Origin: Legionella_A sp049239925
GTDB lineage: Bacteria > Pseudomonadota > Gammaproteobacteria > Legionellales > Legionellaceae
DNA length: 15,314 bases
Assembly: GCA_049239925.1 (NCBI GenBank)
Contig: JBMLTO010000088.1
Span: 1 to 15,314 of the forward strand
Direction of reading: 5' to 3'
Positions 1-8,338 of this stretch are shown in pieces; position 1 is the first letter of the stretch, and each line of letters begins with the position of its first letter. Made by a program: the position numbers and the translations under genes. The notes below the pieces were generated by a model. It saw only the letters and a list, made by a program, of their open reading frames with translations. It had not been told where the DNA came from and made no database searches.

Positions 1-493
1 AACAGATCAAAATATTAATGCTTCAAGCCGTATGAGCTAAGTGCGAAACTCGTGTCGTTGAGCCAAGTAGGTAAGAAATACATGGAGTATCAGCGTTGAC
101 AGTGGATATTTTAGCAGTTTTAGCAGCATTTCTTTCATCTATCAGCTCACTTTAGCTGCCTAGAAAGCCCTTCGAGACGCCTGCTACGCACGCTCCTCAC
201 AGCGAACGGTCCTGGGAAAAATGGCTAAAGTCGAAGAACAAAAAGTAATTCTTTTTGGACTTCTTTATGTAATAATTTCATCTGCTGCATGGCGGTATCG
301 ATCTCGTAATGTCTCAAAACGCTAGTTGATCATAATCACCAGGCACATTCAATTTTTTTAGCTTATCTTTTCAATACGTTAAGCTAGACTCTCAGAAACA
401 AGCCGCGGCACGTAGGCCGGAGGATGAATTGTCAACACGCCCTAATGAGCTAAGCGAAAAAAAAATTGAAAACCGTTTAAAGAGTTAATCATC
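1..493. other. Gene-poor left-edge region with repeat-like debris
   Basis: No convincing gene lies here. It contains a full copy of the 94-bp dispersed repeat (141-234). A 7-bp inverted repeat, TAGCTTA / TAAGCTA, lies at 359-365 and 380-386 with a 14-nt loop. A GC-richer block at about 401-442 stands out from the AT-rich surroundings and looks like another inserted repeat. The 10-mer ATGAGCTAAG occurs at 32-41 and again at 445-454, in both cases preceded closely by GCC and followed closely by CGAAA, so the two sites may be fragments of one element. A 34-codon frame at 221-325 is treated as a finding, not as a gene. Confidence 0.5.
141..234 (+). repeat. 94-bp dispersed repeat, copy 1
   Basis: This segment is the same length as 8510-8603 and matches it at 88 of 94 positions by eye. 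Both copies run from ATCAGCTCACTTTAGC to GGCTAAAGTCGA. The ends are inverted relative to each other (ACTTTAGC near the left end, GCTAAAGT near the right), as in miniature inverted-repeat elements or REP-like sequences. The middle is GC-richer than the surroundings and can fold imperfectly. It has no coding capacity for a transposase, so if mobile it would depend on an enzyme supplied elsewhere. No obvious target-site duplication is visible at its borders. Confidence 0.8.
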
Positions 494-1228
494 ATGCTAT
501 GGATCTCTATTGAAAAAAATTGTATTCATCAGTCGTCTAGCGGGTTTAAAGTCTATCAAGATCGCCACTATCGCTGGCTTACCTTAAACAGCCACGCCAT
601 GCAAACACGAATAAATTTCAAAAAACCCGAACAACCTGCTCTTATTTACATCAAACCAATCATAGAAATATTTAAAGTAGATCCTGGCGATTGTTGTTTA
701 TTGGGACTAGGAGGCGGAGGAATCGCCCACGCTCTTCAGCCATTCATCGATGATTTTCAATTCATTTCGGTTGAAAGCAACGCGGAAGTAATATCGCTTG
801 CTAAAACCTACTTCATGATCGATCAAATAAAAATTAGCCAGATCATCCTTAATGATGCATGTATTTTTATTGAACGCTGCCAAAGACAATTTAACTATCT
901 AATAATAGATTTATTTGATGCCTATTCATTTCCACAGCATTGCAATAATCAAAGATTTTTTGATGATTGTCGTAACCTACTGCTACCTAACGGAATACTT
1001 GTTATTAATTTAGTTAGTAGCCCTATCTTAAAAACTACAGTATATTATTTACGCCAGGCCTTCAGCAACCGTACTATTTCAATACCGGTTCCTGGCACTA
1101 AAAATTTTTTGATCTTGGCTATGAAGAATCAATCGATCACTAATTTACTTAATTTAGTTCAAAATGTTTTTAATTTTAAAAAAATTGCATGGGATAATGA
1201 ATGGGGATGCTTTGCTATTATGAAATAA
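494..1228 (+). CDS. Spermidine-synthase-like SAM-dependent transferase
   Basis: This 244-residue protein has the Rossmann core of the spermidine synthase / methyltransferase superfamily. The glycine-rich nucleotide-binding loop GLGGGG is at about residues 71-76. The acidic residue ending strand 2 is E94 (in VESNAE). An aspartate that would contact the adenine is D121, and IIDLFDAY at 137-144 supplies D139 and D142 where true aminopropyltransferases have their active-site acids. The N-terminal part is short, and the YHE-type motif of genuine SpeE is not preserved (the matching stretch reads IYIKPI, 51-56). Whether it makes spermidine is therefore doubtful; many such proteins are annotated only as spermidine synthase-like or methyltransferase. 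No strong ribosome binding site precedes the ATG at 494. The rhomboid gene follows after 90 bp on the same strand and may be cotranscribed. Confidence 0.75.
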   Translation: MLWISIEKNCIHQSSSGFKVYQDRHYRWLTLNSHAMQTRINFKKPEQPALIYIKPIIEIFKVDPGDCCLLGLGGGGIAHALQPFIDDFQFISVESNAEVISLAKTYFMIDQIKISQIILNDACIFIERCQRQFNYLIIDLFDAYSFPQHCNNQRFFDDCRNLLLPNGILVINLVSSPILKTTVYYLRQAFSNRTISIPVPGTKNFLILAMKNQSITNLLNLVQNVFNFKKIAWDNEWGCFAIMK

Positions 1229-1318
1229 TCCTCTCAACAAGTTCATCTAATATTTGGTCATGACTGGTCGATAAAAATTTTTTACGCTTAGCACCCTATC
1301 CTTTGAGGAATATAACCG

Positions 1319-1903
1319 ATGATTATTGAACAATTAAATCTCAGTATACAGCTAATTATTAGTCAAACACGGCAGCACCTAAAAATATTAGAAATTATTT
1401 TAGCAATACCGTGGGGACTATTTTTCTTAAGCTGTTTCAATAATCGTTTGCTTTCTTTAGGCATTTATCCCAGATCAGCCCAAGGTATCTTGGGTATTTT
1501 TCTTGCCCCATTCTTACACGTAAACTTTAACCATATTTTTTTTAATTCCATTCCACTCGTTGTATTAAGCAATTTTTTACTAATGAATGGCTTATATTAT
1601 TTTCTGACAGTTACCCTACTCATTACTATGTGCAGTGGGTTATTAATTTGGTGCTTCGCAAAACCAGGAATTCATATTGGAGCCAGTGCCTTAATTACTG
1701 GTTATTGGGGACTGTTGATTACTAATTCACTGCAGCAAAACAATATGACTAGTTATATTTTGGGTGCCCTCAGCTTTTATTATTTTAGTGGAATTCTGCT
1801 TGGTATATTTCCGAGTAAAAAAGGAATTTCATGGGAAGGACATTTTTTCGGGCTTCTATCTGGAGTTTTTTTGCCTCATATATTGAAGCTAACGATCGCC
1901 TAG
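1319..1903 (+). CDS. Rhomboid-family intramembrane serine protease
   Basis: This 194-residue, strongly hydrophobic protein has about six predicted membrane segments and the rhomboid layout. HVNFNHIFFN (67-76) supplies the conserved H72 and N76 of the second helix region. HIGASALITG (119-128) carries the candidate nucleophile S123, and SWEGHFFG (171-178) carries the partner H175. It resembles the short bacterial subfamily that normally reads HIGASGLIFG and SWEGHLFG at these sites. Here the residue after the serine is alanine instead of glycine, a change at a position usually kept in the GxSG motif. Both dyad residues are present, so activity is plausible but not certain. GAGG at 1305-1308 sits 10 nt before the ATG and supports the start. 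The substrate cannot be told from the sequence. The stop codon directly abuts a fragment of the dispersed repeat. Confidence 0.88.
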   Translation: MIIEQLNLSIQLIISQTRQHLKILEIILAIPWGLFFLSCFNNRLLSLGIYPRSAQGILGIFLAPFLHVNFNHIFFNSIPLVVLSNFLLMNGLYYFLTVTLLITMCSGLLIWCFAKPGIHIGASALITGYWGLLITNSLQQNNMTSYILGALSFYYFSGILLGIFPSKKGISWEGHFFGLLSGVFLPHILKLTIA

Positions 1904-1904
1904 T

Positions 1905-1936
1905 CGTTCGCCCTGAGGAGCATGCGTTGGTCTCAT
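1905..1936 (-). repeat. Partial inverted copy of the dispersed repeat
   Basis: Bases 1905-1926 match 21 of 22 bases of the reverse complement of the core of the 94-bp repeat (the CGTTCGCCCTGAGGAGC part). The match then decays through a short gap to a GTCTC-like remnant near 1930-1934. The conserved ends carrying ACTTTAGC are missing, so this is a truncated or diverged relic. It starts 2 bp after the stop codon of the rhomboid gene. Confidence 0.65.
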
Positions 1937-2045
1937 TCCTACTAACTATTAACGTCTTGTAAGTAGACAAGACTATACTGAAATAAACAGGATATTAGAT
2001 CCTATGTAGAAATACTCAAATAACAAGCATTTTTACAAGGATAAA

Positions 2046-2074
2046 TTGACTGGAGCGAGGCATTTTTATATAGT
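2046..2074 (+). promoter_or_regulatory. Candidate gltA promoter
   Basis: TTGACT at 2046-2051 and TATAGT at 2069-2074 are separated by 17 bp, close to the sigma-70 consensus. Transcription would start near 2081, leaving a leader of about 130 nt before gltA. AT-rich DNA gives many chance matches, so this is a candidate only. Confidence 0.4.
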
Positions 2075-2213
2075 TCATCGCCAGGTGTATCTAGCATTCA
2101 ATCTCATGATAGACGTGGTTGCTAATAAGGCGCATTAATTGCTCAATTTAAAATAATCGTAAAACTGTTATTCAGGATTGATTTGTAAAAAATCTAATAA
2201 ATAGGAGTAACTC

Positions 2214-3485
2214 ATGACACAAAAAACTGCTCACCTAACTATAGAAGGTCATGAATCTATCGATCTGCCAATTTACTCGCCAACACTAGGTGAAGATGTA
2301 ATCGATATCAATCAGTTAGGTTCTAATGGAATATTTACCTTCGACCCTGGATTTATGTCAACAGCCTCTTGCGAATCCAAAATAACTTTCATTGACGGCG
2401 ATCGCGGTGTTTTATTATATCGTGGTTATCCAATTGAACAATTAGCTGAAAAAAAAGATTTTCTTGATGTTTGCTACCTATTACTGAATGGTGAATTACC
2501 TAATATTAATGAAAAAAATCATTTTAGTGGCCTGATTAACAACCACACGATGGTTCATCAACAGATGTATCAATTTTTAAATGGTTTTCGTCGCGATGCC
2601 CATCCGATGGCAATTATGGTTGGAATTGTGGGAGCATTATCCGCTTTTTATCATGATTCAATGGATCTTAATAATCAAAATGACCGCTATACGGCAGCAG
2701 TTCGTCTGATTGCTAAGATGCCTACACTTGCTGCCATGAGCTACAAATATTCGATTGGCCAACCATATATGTATCCATTAAATAAAATGTCTTACGCAGA
2801 AAACTTCCTACACATGATGTTTGGAGTACCTTCTGAAAATGTTCATCCTAATCCGGTGATAGTAAAAGCAATGGATACCATTTTCACTTTACACGCCGAT
2901 CATGAGCAAAATGCATCCACATCTACCGTACGTTTAGCGGGTTCAACTGGTGCCAATCCATTTGCTTGTATTTCAGCAGGTATTGGCGCTTTGTGGGGAC
3001 CTGCCCATGGTGGAGCCAATGAAGCCTGTTTAAACATGCTGAATGAAATTGGTGATATTAGCCAAATCAATCACTTTATTAAACGGGCGAAAGACAAAGA
3101 TGATCCTTTTAGACTAATGGGTTTTGGACATCGTGTCTATAAAAGCTATGATCCTCGTGCTAAAGTTATGCGTGATACTTGCCATAAAGTTCTCAGCGCA
3201 GTAGATGCACACAATGTTCCGCTATTTAAATTAGCTATGGAACTAGAACGTATTGCCCTTGAAGATGAATATTTTGTTGAACGAAAACTATACCCTAACG
3301 TTGATTTTTATTCTGGAATTACCTTAAGCGCTATCGGTATACCAACTAATATGTTCACCGTTATCTTTGCACTTGCTAGGACGGTAGGTTGGATGTCGCA
3401 CTGGATGGAAATGACAGCAAGTAAATCTAAGATAGGTCGCCCACGCCAACTATACACGGGTGAAAAACAACGTGATGTCATGTAA
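2214..3485 (+). CDS. gltA: Citrate synthase (type II)
   Basis: The enzyme condenses acetyl-CoA with oxaloacetate to give citrate, the entry step of the TCA cycle, in the cytoplasm. At 423 residues it has the length of the large, hexameric proteobacterial form that NADH typically inhibits. Conserved blocks are all present: HADHEQNASTS (227-237), AHGGANEA with catalytic H265, GFGHRVYK (303-310) with H306, PNVDFYSG (361-368) with catalytic D363, and the C-terminal IGRPRQLYTG. Numbering runs one ahead of the E. coli enzyme. AGGAG at 2203-2207 lies 6 nt before the ATG and fixes the start. The gene is followed by a hairpin and then by mfd on the same strand, 108 bp downstream. Nothing looks damaged. 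Confidence 0.98.
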   Translation: MTQKTAHLTIEGHESIDLPIYSPTLGEDVIDINQLGSNGIFTFDPGFMSTASCESKITFIDGDRGVLLYRGYPIEQLAEKKDFLDVCYLLLNGELPNINEKNHFSGLINNHTMVHQQMYQFLNGFRRDAHPMAIMVGIVGALSAFYHDSMDLNNQNDRYTAAVRLIAKMPTLAAMSYKYSIGQPYMYPLNKMSYAENFLHMMFGVPSENVHPNPVIVKAMDTIFTLHADHEQNASTSTVRLAGSTGANPFACISAGIGALWGPAHGGANEACLNMLNEIGDISQINHFIKRAKDKDDPFRLMGFGHRVYKSYDPRAKVMRDTCHKVLSAVDAHNVPLFKLAMELERIALEDEYFVERKLYPNVDFYSGITLSAIGIPTNMFTVIFALARTVGWMSHWMEMTASKSKIGRPRQLYTGEKQRDVM

Positions 3486-3493
3486 CACTCAAA

Positions 3494-3525
3494 TAGCCAT
3501 ATGCTTATCCTGGGACATATGGCTA
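3494..3525 (+). terminator. Hairpin after gltA
   Basis: TAGCCATATG (3494-3503) and CATATGGCTA (3516-3525) form a perfect 10-bp stem with a 12-nt loop, 8 nt beyond the gltA stop. No U-run follows, so it is not a classic intrinsic terminator. It may instead protect the mRNA 3' end or act as a weak or factor-assisted terminator between gltA and mfd. Confidence 0.5.
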
Positions 3526-3593
3526 CAACTTAAGTGCAATCTAAAATTCCATTAAAATCATCAAATCTTCAGGTTATGAGTTCAAAAAAATAA

Positions 3594-6500
3594 ATGAATC
3601 AATCAATAGTTATTCCTACCAGCACTGAAAATAAACAGAGTTGGGGGCAACTGTATGGTAGCAGTTTATCCTTAGCGCTAGCTGAATACTGTCGAGCAAA
3701 CACTGGATTAAAAGTGATTATAGCTCCCGACAACTTAACTGCTGCTCAACTCCAGCATGAACTATCTTTTTTCCTTGATCATGAACCTAGGGATGAACTG
3801 TTGATGTTCCCTGATTGGGAAACCCTCCCCTACGATCAATTTTCACCACACCAAGATATTATCTCTGAACGTTTAAAAACGCTAAGCCGTATGCAGCAAG
3901 CTGAAAATGCAATTATCATTACTGCAGCCAGCACTATCATGCATCGATTATGCCCACCCCAGTTTCTGAATCAACACGGCCTAGTCCTAAAACAAGGACA
4001 ACGATTAAACATTGACTCGTTTAGACATCGACTACTAGAGGCTGGCTACCATGTTGTCAATAAAGTGCTAGAACATGGTGAATTCGCCATACGAGGATCG
4101 CTCATTGATCTATTTCCTATGGGCAGTCATTTACCCTTTCGTATAGAACTATTTGATGATGAAATAGAAAGCCTTCGACGCTTTGATCCAGATAATCAAC
4201 GCACCATTGATAAACTTAATCAAATAGTGATTTTACCGGCGCGAGAAGTCCCACTCAATGATCAAAGTATTACAATGTTTAGACGTGCTTTTCGTGAGCA
4301 GTTTACAGGAAATCCAAGTCAGTGCTCAATCTATGAATCAGTGAGTAATAGTCAATACCCGAGTGGTATTGAGTATTATCTCCCTTTATTTTTTGAAAAT
4401 ACAGTTACATTTTTTGATTATCTACCGGCTGATACCAAAATTTGCTTAGTAGAATCGATACAACAAAGCGCGGAGCAATTTTGGGATGAAGTCACTAGTC
4501 GCTTTGAGCAGCGCAGTTATGATAGTTGTCGTCCTATACTGAAACCAGCACAATGCTTCATCACGTCGACTGAATTACTGACGCGAGTGAACCTATACCA
4601 ACAGGTCAGACTGCAGCATTTACCAGTTAGCAAAAAAGGTGCTGTATTTAATTTCGATGCCAAACAACCGATTGATTTACCTATCGAGCGTCAATCATCA
4701 GAACCATTGGTGCGCTTGCGCGAGTTTCTTTCAACACCTAATCGACGATATTTGATAGTTGTAGAAAGTGCTGGTCGCCGTGAAGTATTACTTGATTTAC
4801 TGAAACAAAGCAAAATTATCCCCAAGATACAAGAATCATGGCAAACCTTTATTAACGATTCAGCCCCTATTAGTATATTAACAGGGCCATTGATTGAAGG
4901 GGCCGAACTAATCAGCCCAGCTATTTCGATTATCGTTGAGTCTCAATTATTTGGTCAACAAAGTACGCCACAACGACGTAATAATCAAAAAACGCTCGAC
5001 CCTGATTTAATCATTAAAGATTTAGCTGAACTTCATATTGGTGCAGCTGTAGTTCATCTACAATTTGGCGTTGGACGTTACCAAGGTCTACAAACTATTT
5101 GCAGCGATAATACTACCAATGAGTTCTTAGTACTAAGTTATGCAGGAAATGACAAAATATATGTTCCAGTTACCGCATTGCATAATATCAGTAGGTACAC
5201 TGGTGGAGATAGTGATCATGCACCATTGCATCGTTTGGGTACTGATCAATGGCAAAAAGAAAAGAAAAAAGCAGCAGAAAAAATTCATGATGTAGCCATC
5301 GAATTGCTAGATATTTATGCCAAACGAGAAGCAAAACCTGGTTTTGTTTATGACTTTAATCCTAGCGAGTATCAACGCTTTGCTAGTGGTTTCCCATTCA
5401 GTGAAACAGCCGATCAGCTACTATCAATCACCCAGATTATCAAGGATATGCAATCACCTAGACCCATGGATAGATTGATCTGTGGTGATGTTGGTTTTGG
5501 TAAAACTGAAGTTGCGATGCGTGCAGCATTCATAGCTGTCCAGAGCGGAAAACAGGTTTGTGTTTTGGTGCCAACAACCCTACTGGCCGGACAGCATTTT
5601 GAAAGCTTTAGAGATCGTTTCGCTGAATTTCCAATCACTATAGAATTGTTATCGCGTTTCCGCAGCGGTAAAGAATCGAAAAAAATTCTAGAACACTTAA
5701 AATCAGGACGGATTGATATTGTCATTGGGACCCATAAGCTCTTTCAACAGGGAACTGAGTTTTATAATCTTGGTTTGCTCATTATCGATGAAGAACATCG
5801 TTTTGGTGTAAAACAAAAAGAACATATAAAATCTATTCGCAATAACGTAGATATTTTATCAATGACAGCAACCCCTATCCCTCGTACGTTAAATATGGCT
5901 TTAGCTGGTATCCGTGATATCTCTCTGATTACGACCCCGCCTGCGAAACGTTTAGCCATCAAAACATTTTGGCAAGAAAGACAAGATTCCATCTTGCGCG
6001 AAGCAATCTTACGAGAAATTCTCCGTGGTGGACAAGTATATTTTCTCCATAATAATATTCAAACCATTGATAGAATTTGTCAAGATATACAAACATTGGT
6101 ACCTGAGGCTAAAGTACGCAGTGCTCATGGACAAATGCGCGAACGTGATTTAGAGAAAATGATGTCCGATTTCTATCATCACCGCTTTAACGTCTTAGTA
6201 TGCACAACGATTATAGAAACAGGGATTGATATTCCTACGGCAAATACGATCATCATTGACCGAGCCGATAAATTTGGTCTTGCGCAACTTCATCAGTTAC
6301 GTGGCCGTGTTGGGCGCTCTCACCATCAAGCTTATGCTTACTTGTTGACACCTGATAAAAAATTATTAACTAGTGATGCTGTCAAACGATTAGAAGCTAT
6401 CGTTTCACTAGAAGACCTGGGTGCAGGATTTACTTTAGCGACGCATGATATGGAAATTCGTGGAGCAGGAGAACTATTAGGCGCCGATCAAAGCGGTAAT

Positions 6501-7043
6501 ATGCAAGCGATTGGCTTTAACTTATTTATGGAAATGCTAGATAGAGCGGTTGAGGATCTGAAAGCAGGCAAAACGCCTGAACTATCCGCCCCAATGAATC
6601 AAGGACCTGATGTTGACCTACGCATAAGCACAATTATTCCTGACGATTATGTTGCAGATGTACATACTCGATTAATTCTCTACAAGCGAATTGCTAGCGC
6701 CAAAAGCAAACAACAATTACGTGACTTGCAAGTGGAAATGATTGATCGTTTCGGCTTACTGCCACAATCGGTCAAACAACTTTTATTAATCACAGAGTTA
6801 AAGTTGCTAGCAATAACTTTAGGCGTCTGCAAAATTCATGCATCTAATCATGTGGGGAAACTTGAGTTCAATAGCGATGCGACCATTGATGCTGGCGTCT
6901 TAATTAAATTAATTCAAATTGAGAGTCATCTTTATCAGATGGATGGTCCAACAAAACTACGATTTGTTATAGAAGAAAGCAGCAATGAAGAGAAAATTTA
7001 TCAAATTAGTCAACTATTACAAAAATTAGGACGAAAACAATAG
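3594..7043 (+). CDS. mfd: Transcription-repair coupling factor Mfd
   Basis: Mfd removes RNA polymerase stalled at DNA lesions, using ATP-driven translocation on upstream DNA, and recruits UvrA for nucleotide excision repair. The 1149-residue protein has the full family length and domain order. A UvrB-like N-terminal module includes FPDWETLPYD (72-81). The CarD-like RNA-polymerase-interacting domain lies at about 475-560 (VVHLQFGVGRYQGL). The translocase core has Walker A GDVGFGKT (631-638), the DEEH box (732-735), SMTATPIPR (756-764), TTIIETGIDIP (871-881) and the arginine-finger motif QLRGRVGRS (901-909). A C-terminal TRCF domain runs to about 1149. No good ribosome binding site precedes the ATG at 3594 (the nearest AGG is about 20 nt away), so the start is the least certain part. 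It lies 108 bp after gltA. Confidence 0.97.
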   Translation: MNQSIVIPTSTENKQSWGQLYGSSLSLALAEYCRANTGLKVIIAPDNLTAAQLQHELSFFLDHEPRDELLMFPDWETLPYDQFSPHQDIISERLKTLSRMQQAENAIIITAASTIMHRLCPPQFLNQHGLVLKQGQRLNIDSFRHRLLEAGYHVVNKVLEHGEFAIRGSLIDLFPMGSHLPFRIELFDDEIESLRRFDPDNQRTIDKLNQIVILPAREVPLNDQSITMFRRAFREQFTGNPSQCSIYESVSNSQYPSGIEYYLPLFFENTVTFFDYLPADTKICLVESIQQSAEQFWDEVTSRFEQRSYDSCRPILKPAQCFITSTELLTRVNLYQQVRLQHLPVSKKGAVFNFDAKQPIDLPIERQSSEPLVRLREFLSTPNRRYLIVVESAGRREVLLDLLKQSKIIPKIQESWQTFINDSAPISILTGPLIEGAELISPAISIIVESQLFGQQSTPQRRNNQKTLDPDLIIKDLAELHIGAAVVHLQFGVGRYQGLQTICSDNTTNEFLVLSYAGNDKIYVPVTALHNISRYTGGDSDHAPLHRLGTDQWQKEKKKAAEKIHDVAIELLDIYAKREAKPGFVYDFNPSEYQRFASGFPFSETADQLLSITQIIKDMQSPRPMDRLICGDVGFGKTEVAMRAAFIAVQSGKQVCVLVPTTLLAGQHFESFRDRFAEFPITIELLSRFRSGKESKKILEHLKSGRIDIVIGTHKLFQQGTEFYNLGLLIIDEEHRFGVKQKEHIKSIRNNVDILSMTATPIPRTLNMALAGIRDISLITTPPAKRLAIKTFWQERQDSILREAILREILRGGQVYFLHNNIQTIDRICQDIQTLVPEAKVRSAHGQMRERDLEKMMSDFYHHRFNVLVCTTIIETGIDIPTANTIIIDRADKFGLAQLHQLRGRVGRSHHQAYAYLLTPDKKLLTSDAVKRLEAIVSLEDLGAGFTLATHDMEIRGAGELLGADQSGNMQAIGFNLFMEMLDRAVEDLKAGKTPELSAPMNQGPDVDLRISTIIPDDYVADVHTRLILYKRIASAKSKQQLRDLQVEMIDRFGLLPQSVKQLLLITELKLLAITLGVCKIHASNHVGKLEFNSDATIDAGVLIKLIQIESHLYQMDGPTKLRFVIEESSNEEKIYQISQLLQKLGRKQ

Positions 7044-7225
7044 CTTTATTGAAAACCTCAAAAATACAAAGTAACGCTTAAAGATACCCGCAGATACCAC
7101 TCAATATCAAAGGTAGACATATGCTGCTGACAAACAAGATAACGTTATTCTTCCGAAGAACCCAACTGAGGAAGCAACTAACTTAGAAGATGAAACGATC
7201 GCTAGCCATCTGTTGATGGCTTTAA

Positions 7226-7924
7226 TTAATAAGCTGCGGCAACACAAACTAAATTGTTTATTTTGCTCTCCCGATAAACCTCAGCTATTCGATGACCATC
7301 CCAAATATATTTTAAATGACAACCTTGCTTGGGGATACTTAAAGCTGGTGGCCGAAAAATTGCCATACAAAAAGCCCCTTGATCTCGAACACTCGGATAT
7401 AATAAACCCCAATGTTTTTCTTGATAAATGGTTTTACCAAACTCTTGACTACGCTTATATGCTGCAGGATCCGCATGCAAAAAAATATCATAATCTATAC
7501 CGGTGATATTGATCAAAGGTTTTTTAACTTGTGCCACATATTCTCGCATCGAAATAGAACAAACCGGCTCATTAGAAGCTCGATAAAATCGCTCACGATG
7601 AAAAATAGTTTCTTTAATGGCGGTGTTTAGGGTCGAAGCAGCATAATAAATACCAAAACTGCCATCACTAAATCTTGATGGTGCGCCGATATGTGTAAAC
7701 GCAGCCATCAGTGGAGTAGCACCCTGACCAACAACCCAATCTTCTTTAGAGAGAAGGCTAATTTTGCCGATCTCAGCTTGAATACGTTCATTGGTTAATC
7801 CCTCCAGAGCAGCAATCTGTTCAAGTTCTTCTGGTGAATCAGCCCAATCAAATAAAGAAACAGGCGGGAATTTTGATGGAATGATTCGATGCACTTTCTC
7901 ACCAAAATTAATAAATGAATACAT
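7226..7924 (-). CDS. res: RES-domain toxin of a RES-Xre module
   Basis: RES-domain toxins of type II toxin-antitoxin systems deplete NAD+ and arrest growth when their Xre-type antitoxin is lost. This 232-residue protein keeps the expected pattern: R84 in SRFSDGSFGIYYA, Y94 ten residues later, E105 in AIKETIFH, and S178 in the GLLYPSVRD motif (173-181). These are the family's proposed active-site residues, with normal spacing. An N-terminal HRI (12-14) also fits the family opening. The gene is immediately downstream of its antitoxin with only 3 bp between, so the pair is one operon read leftwards. No frameshift or internal stop is present, so the toxin looks intact. Function is assigned from family knowledge; activity is inferred. 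Confidence 0.92.
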   Translation of the reverse strand: MYSFINFGEKVHRIIPSKFPPVSLFDWADSPEELEQIAALEGLTNERIQAEIGKISLLSKEDWVVGQGATPLMAAFTHIGAPSRFSDGSFGIYYAASTLNTAIKETIFHRERFYRASNEPVCSISMREYVAQVKKPLINITGIDYDIFLHADPAAYKRSQEFGKTIYQEKHWGLLYPSVRDQGAFCMAIFRPPALSIPKQGCHLKYIWDGHRIAEVYRESKINNLVCVAAAY

Positions 7925-7927
7925 AAA

Positions 7928-8302
7928 TTAATAGCCTCGCCAGAAATCTAAAAATCGTCTAACGTCAGCCAGTCGTACGATGCCGCCCTCTAGCATATAT
8001 TCTTTAGGTGTTAAGCCATTAAACGGAGGTAACGAATTTTGACGATTAATCCATGAAAGAGCCTGTTCACTATCATCGAATAATATACGGAGAGATTTGT
8101 AAATACCCAAAAGATAGGAAACACGCTCTCGTTGATCTCTGCTTAATTTAGCTCTATGCGACGTATACGTAGAACGCGGCATATCCCCCATCAAAATCCT
8201 AGCTTCAGTTTCTTTAAGATCAAAGCGGTTAACTAAATGAACTAATGCTTTCCAAACGACCTCATCTGGAATGATATGTTTTGCTGTTGGATCAATTTGC
8301 AT
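7928..8302 (-). CDS. xre: Xre/MbcA/ParS-type antitoxin of the RES module
   Basis: This 124-residue protein is the antitoxin partner. The N-terminal two thirds (about 10-75) are helical and should bind DNA. The C-terminal part (about 80-124) matches the toxin-binding domain formerly called DUF2384, including ALSWINRQN, LTPKEYML and VRRFLDFWRG. Proteins of this family block the RES active site and repress their own operon. The ATG at 8302 has AAGG about 10 nt upstream on the minus strand. The toxin start lies 3 bp after the antitoxin stop, which suggests translational coupling. Antitoxin-first order is the usual arrangement. Confidence 0.92.
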   Translation of the reverse strand: MQIDPTAKHIIPDEVVWKALVHLVNRFDLKETEARILMGDMPRSTYTSHRAKLSRDQRERVSYLLGIYKSLRILFDDSEQALSWINRQNSLPPFNGLTPKEYMLEGGIVRLADVRRFLDFWRGY

Positions 8303-8338
8303 ATCTCTATTACCTTGGCATCAATTTTTGATATTTTA

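Larger units (their letters stand above)
1904..2213. other. Intergenic region upstream of gltA
   Basis: This 310-bp stretch has no credible gene. It begins with a partial inverted copy of the dispersed repeat (1905-1936), contains a candidate sigma-70 promoter at 2046-2074, and ends with the gltA ribosome binding site AGGAG at 2203-2207, 6 nt before the ATG. No clear terminator for the rhomboid gene is visible unless the repeat fragment serves that role. Confidence 0.6.

Noticed and set aside
2..40. Possible C-terminus of an upstream gene (reading TDQNINASSRMS then stop)
   Set aside because: Only twelve codons are visible, and another forward frame is also open over nearly the same bases, so no frame can be preferred.
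5414..5992. Minus-strand frames within mfd
   Set aside because: They lie opposite the highly conserved Walker A to DEEH region of Mfd; their residues are antisense shadows.
7213..7506. 97-codon plus-strand frame opposite the toxin gene
   Set aside because: It runs antisense over the RES toxin, begins with TTG, has no ribosome binding site and no recognisable domain. The toxin's conserved motifs explain this DNA.
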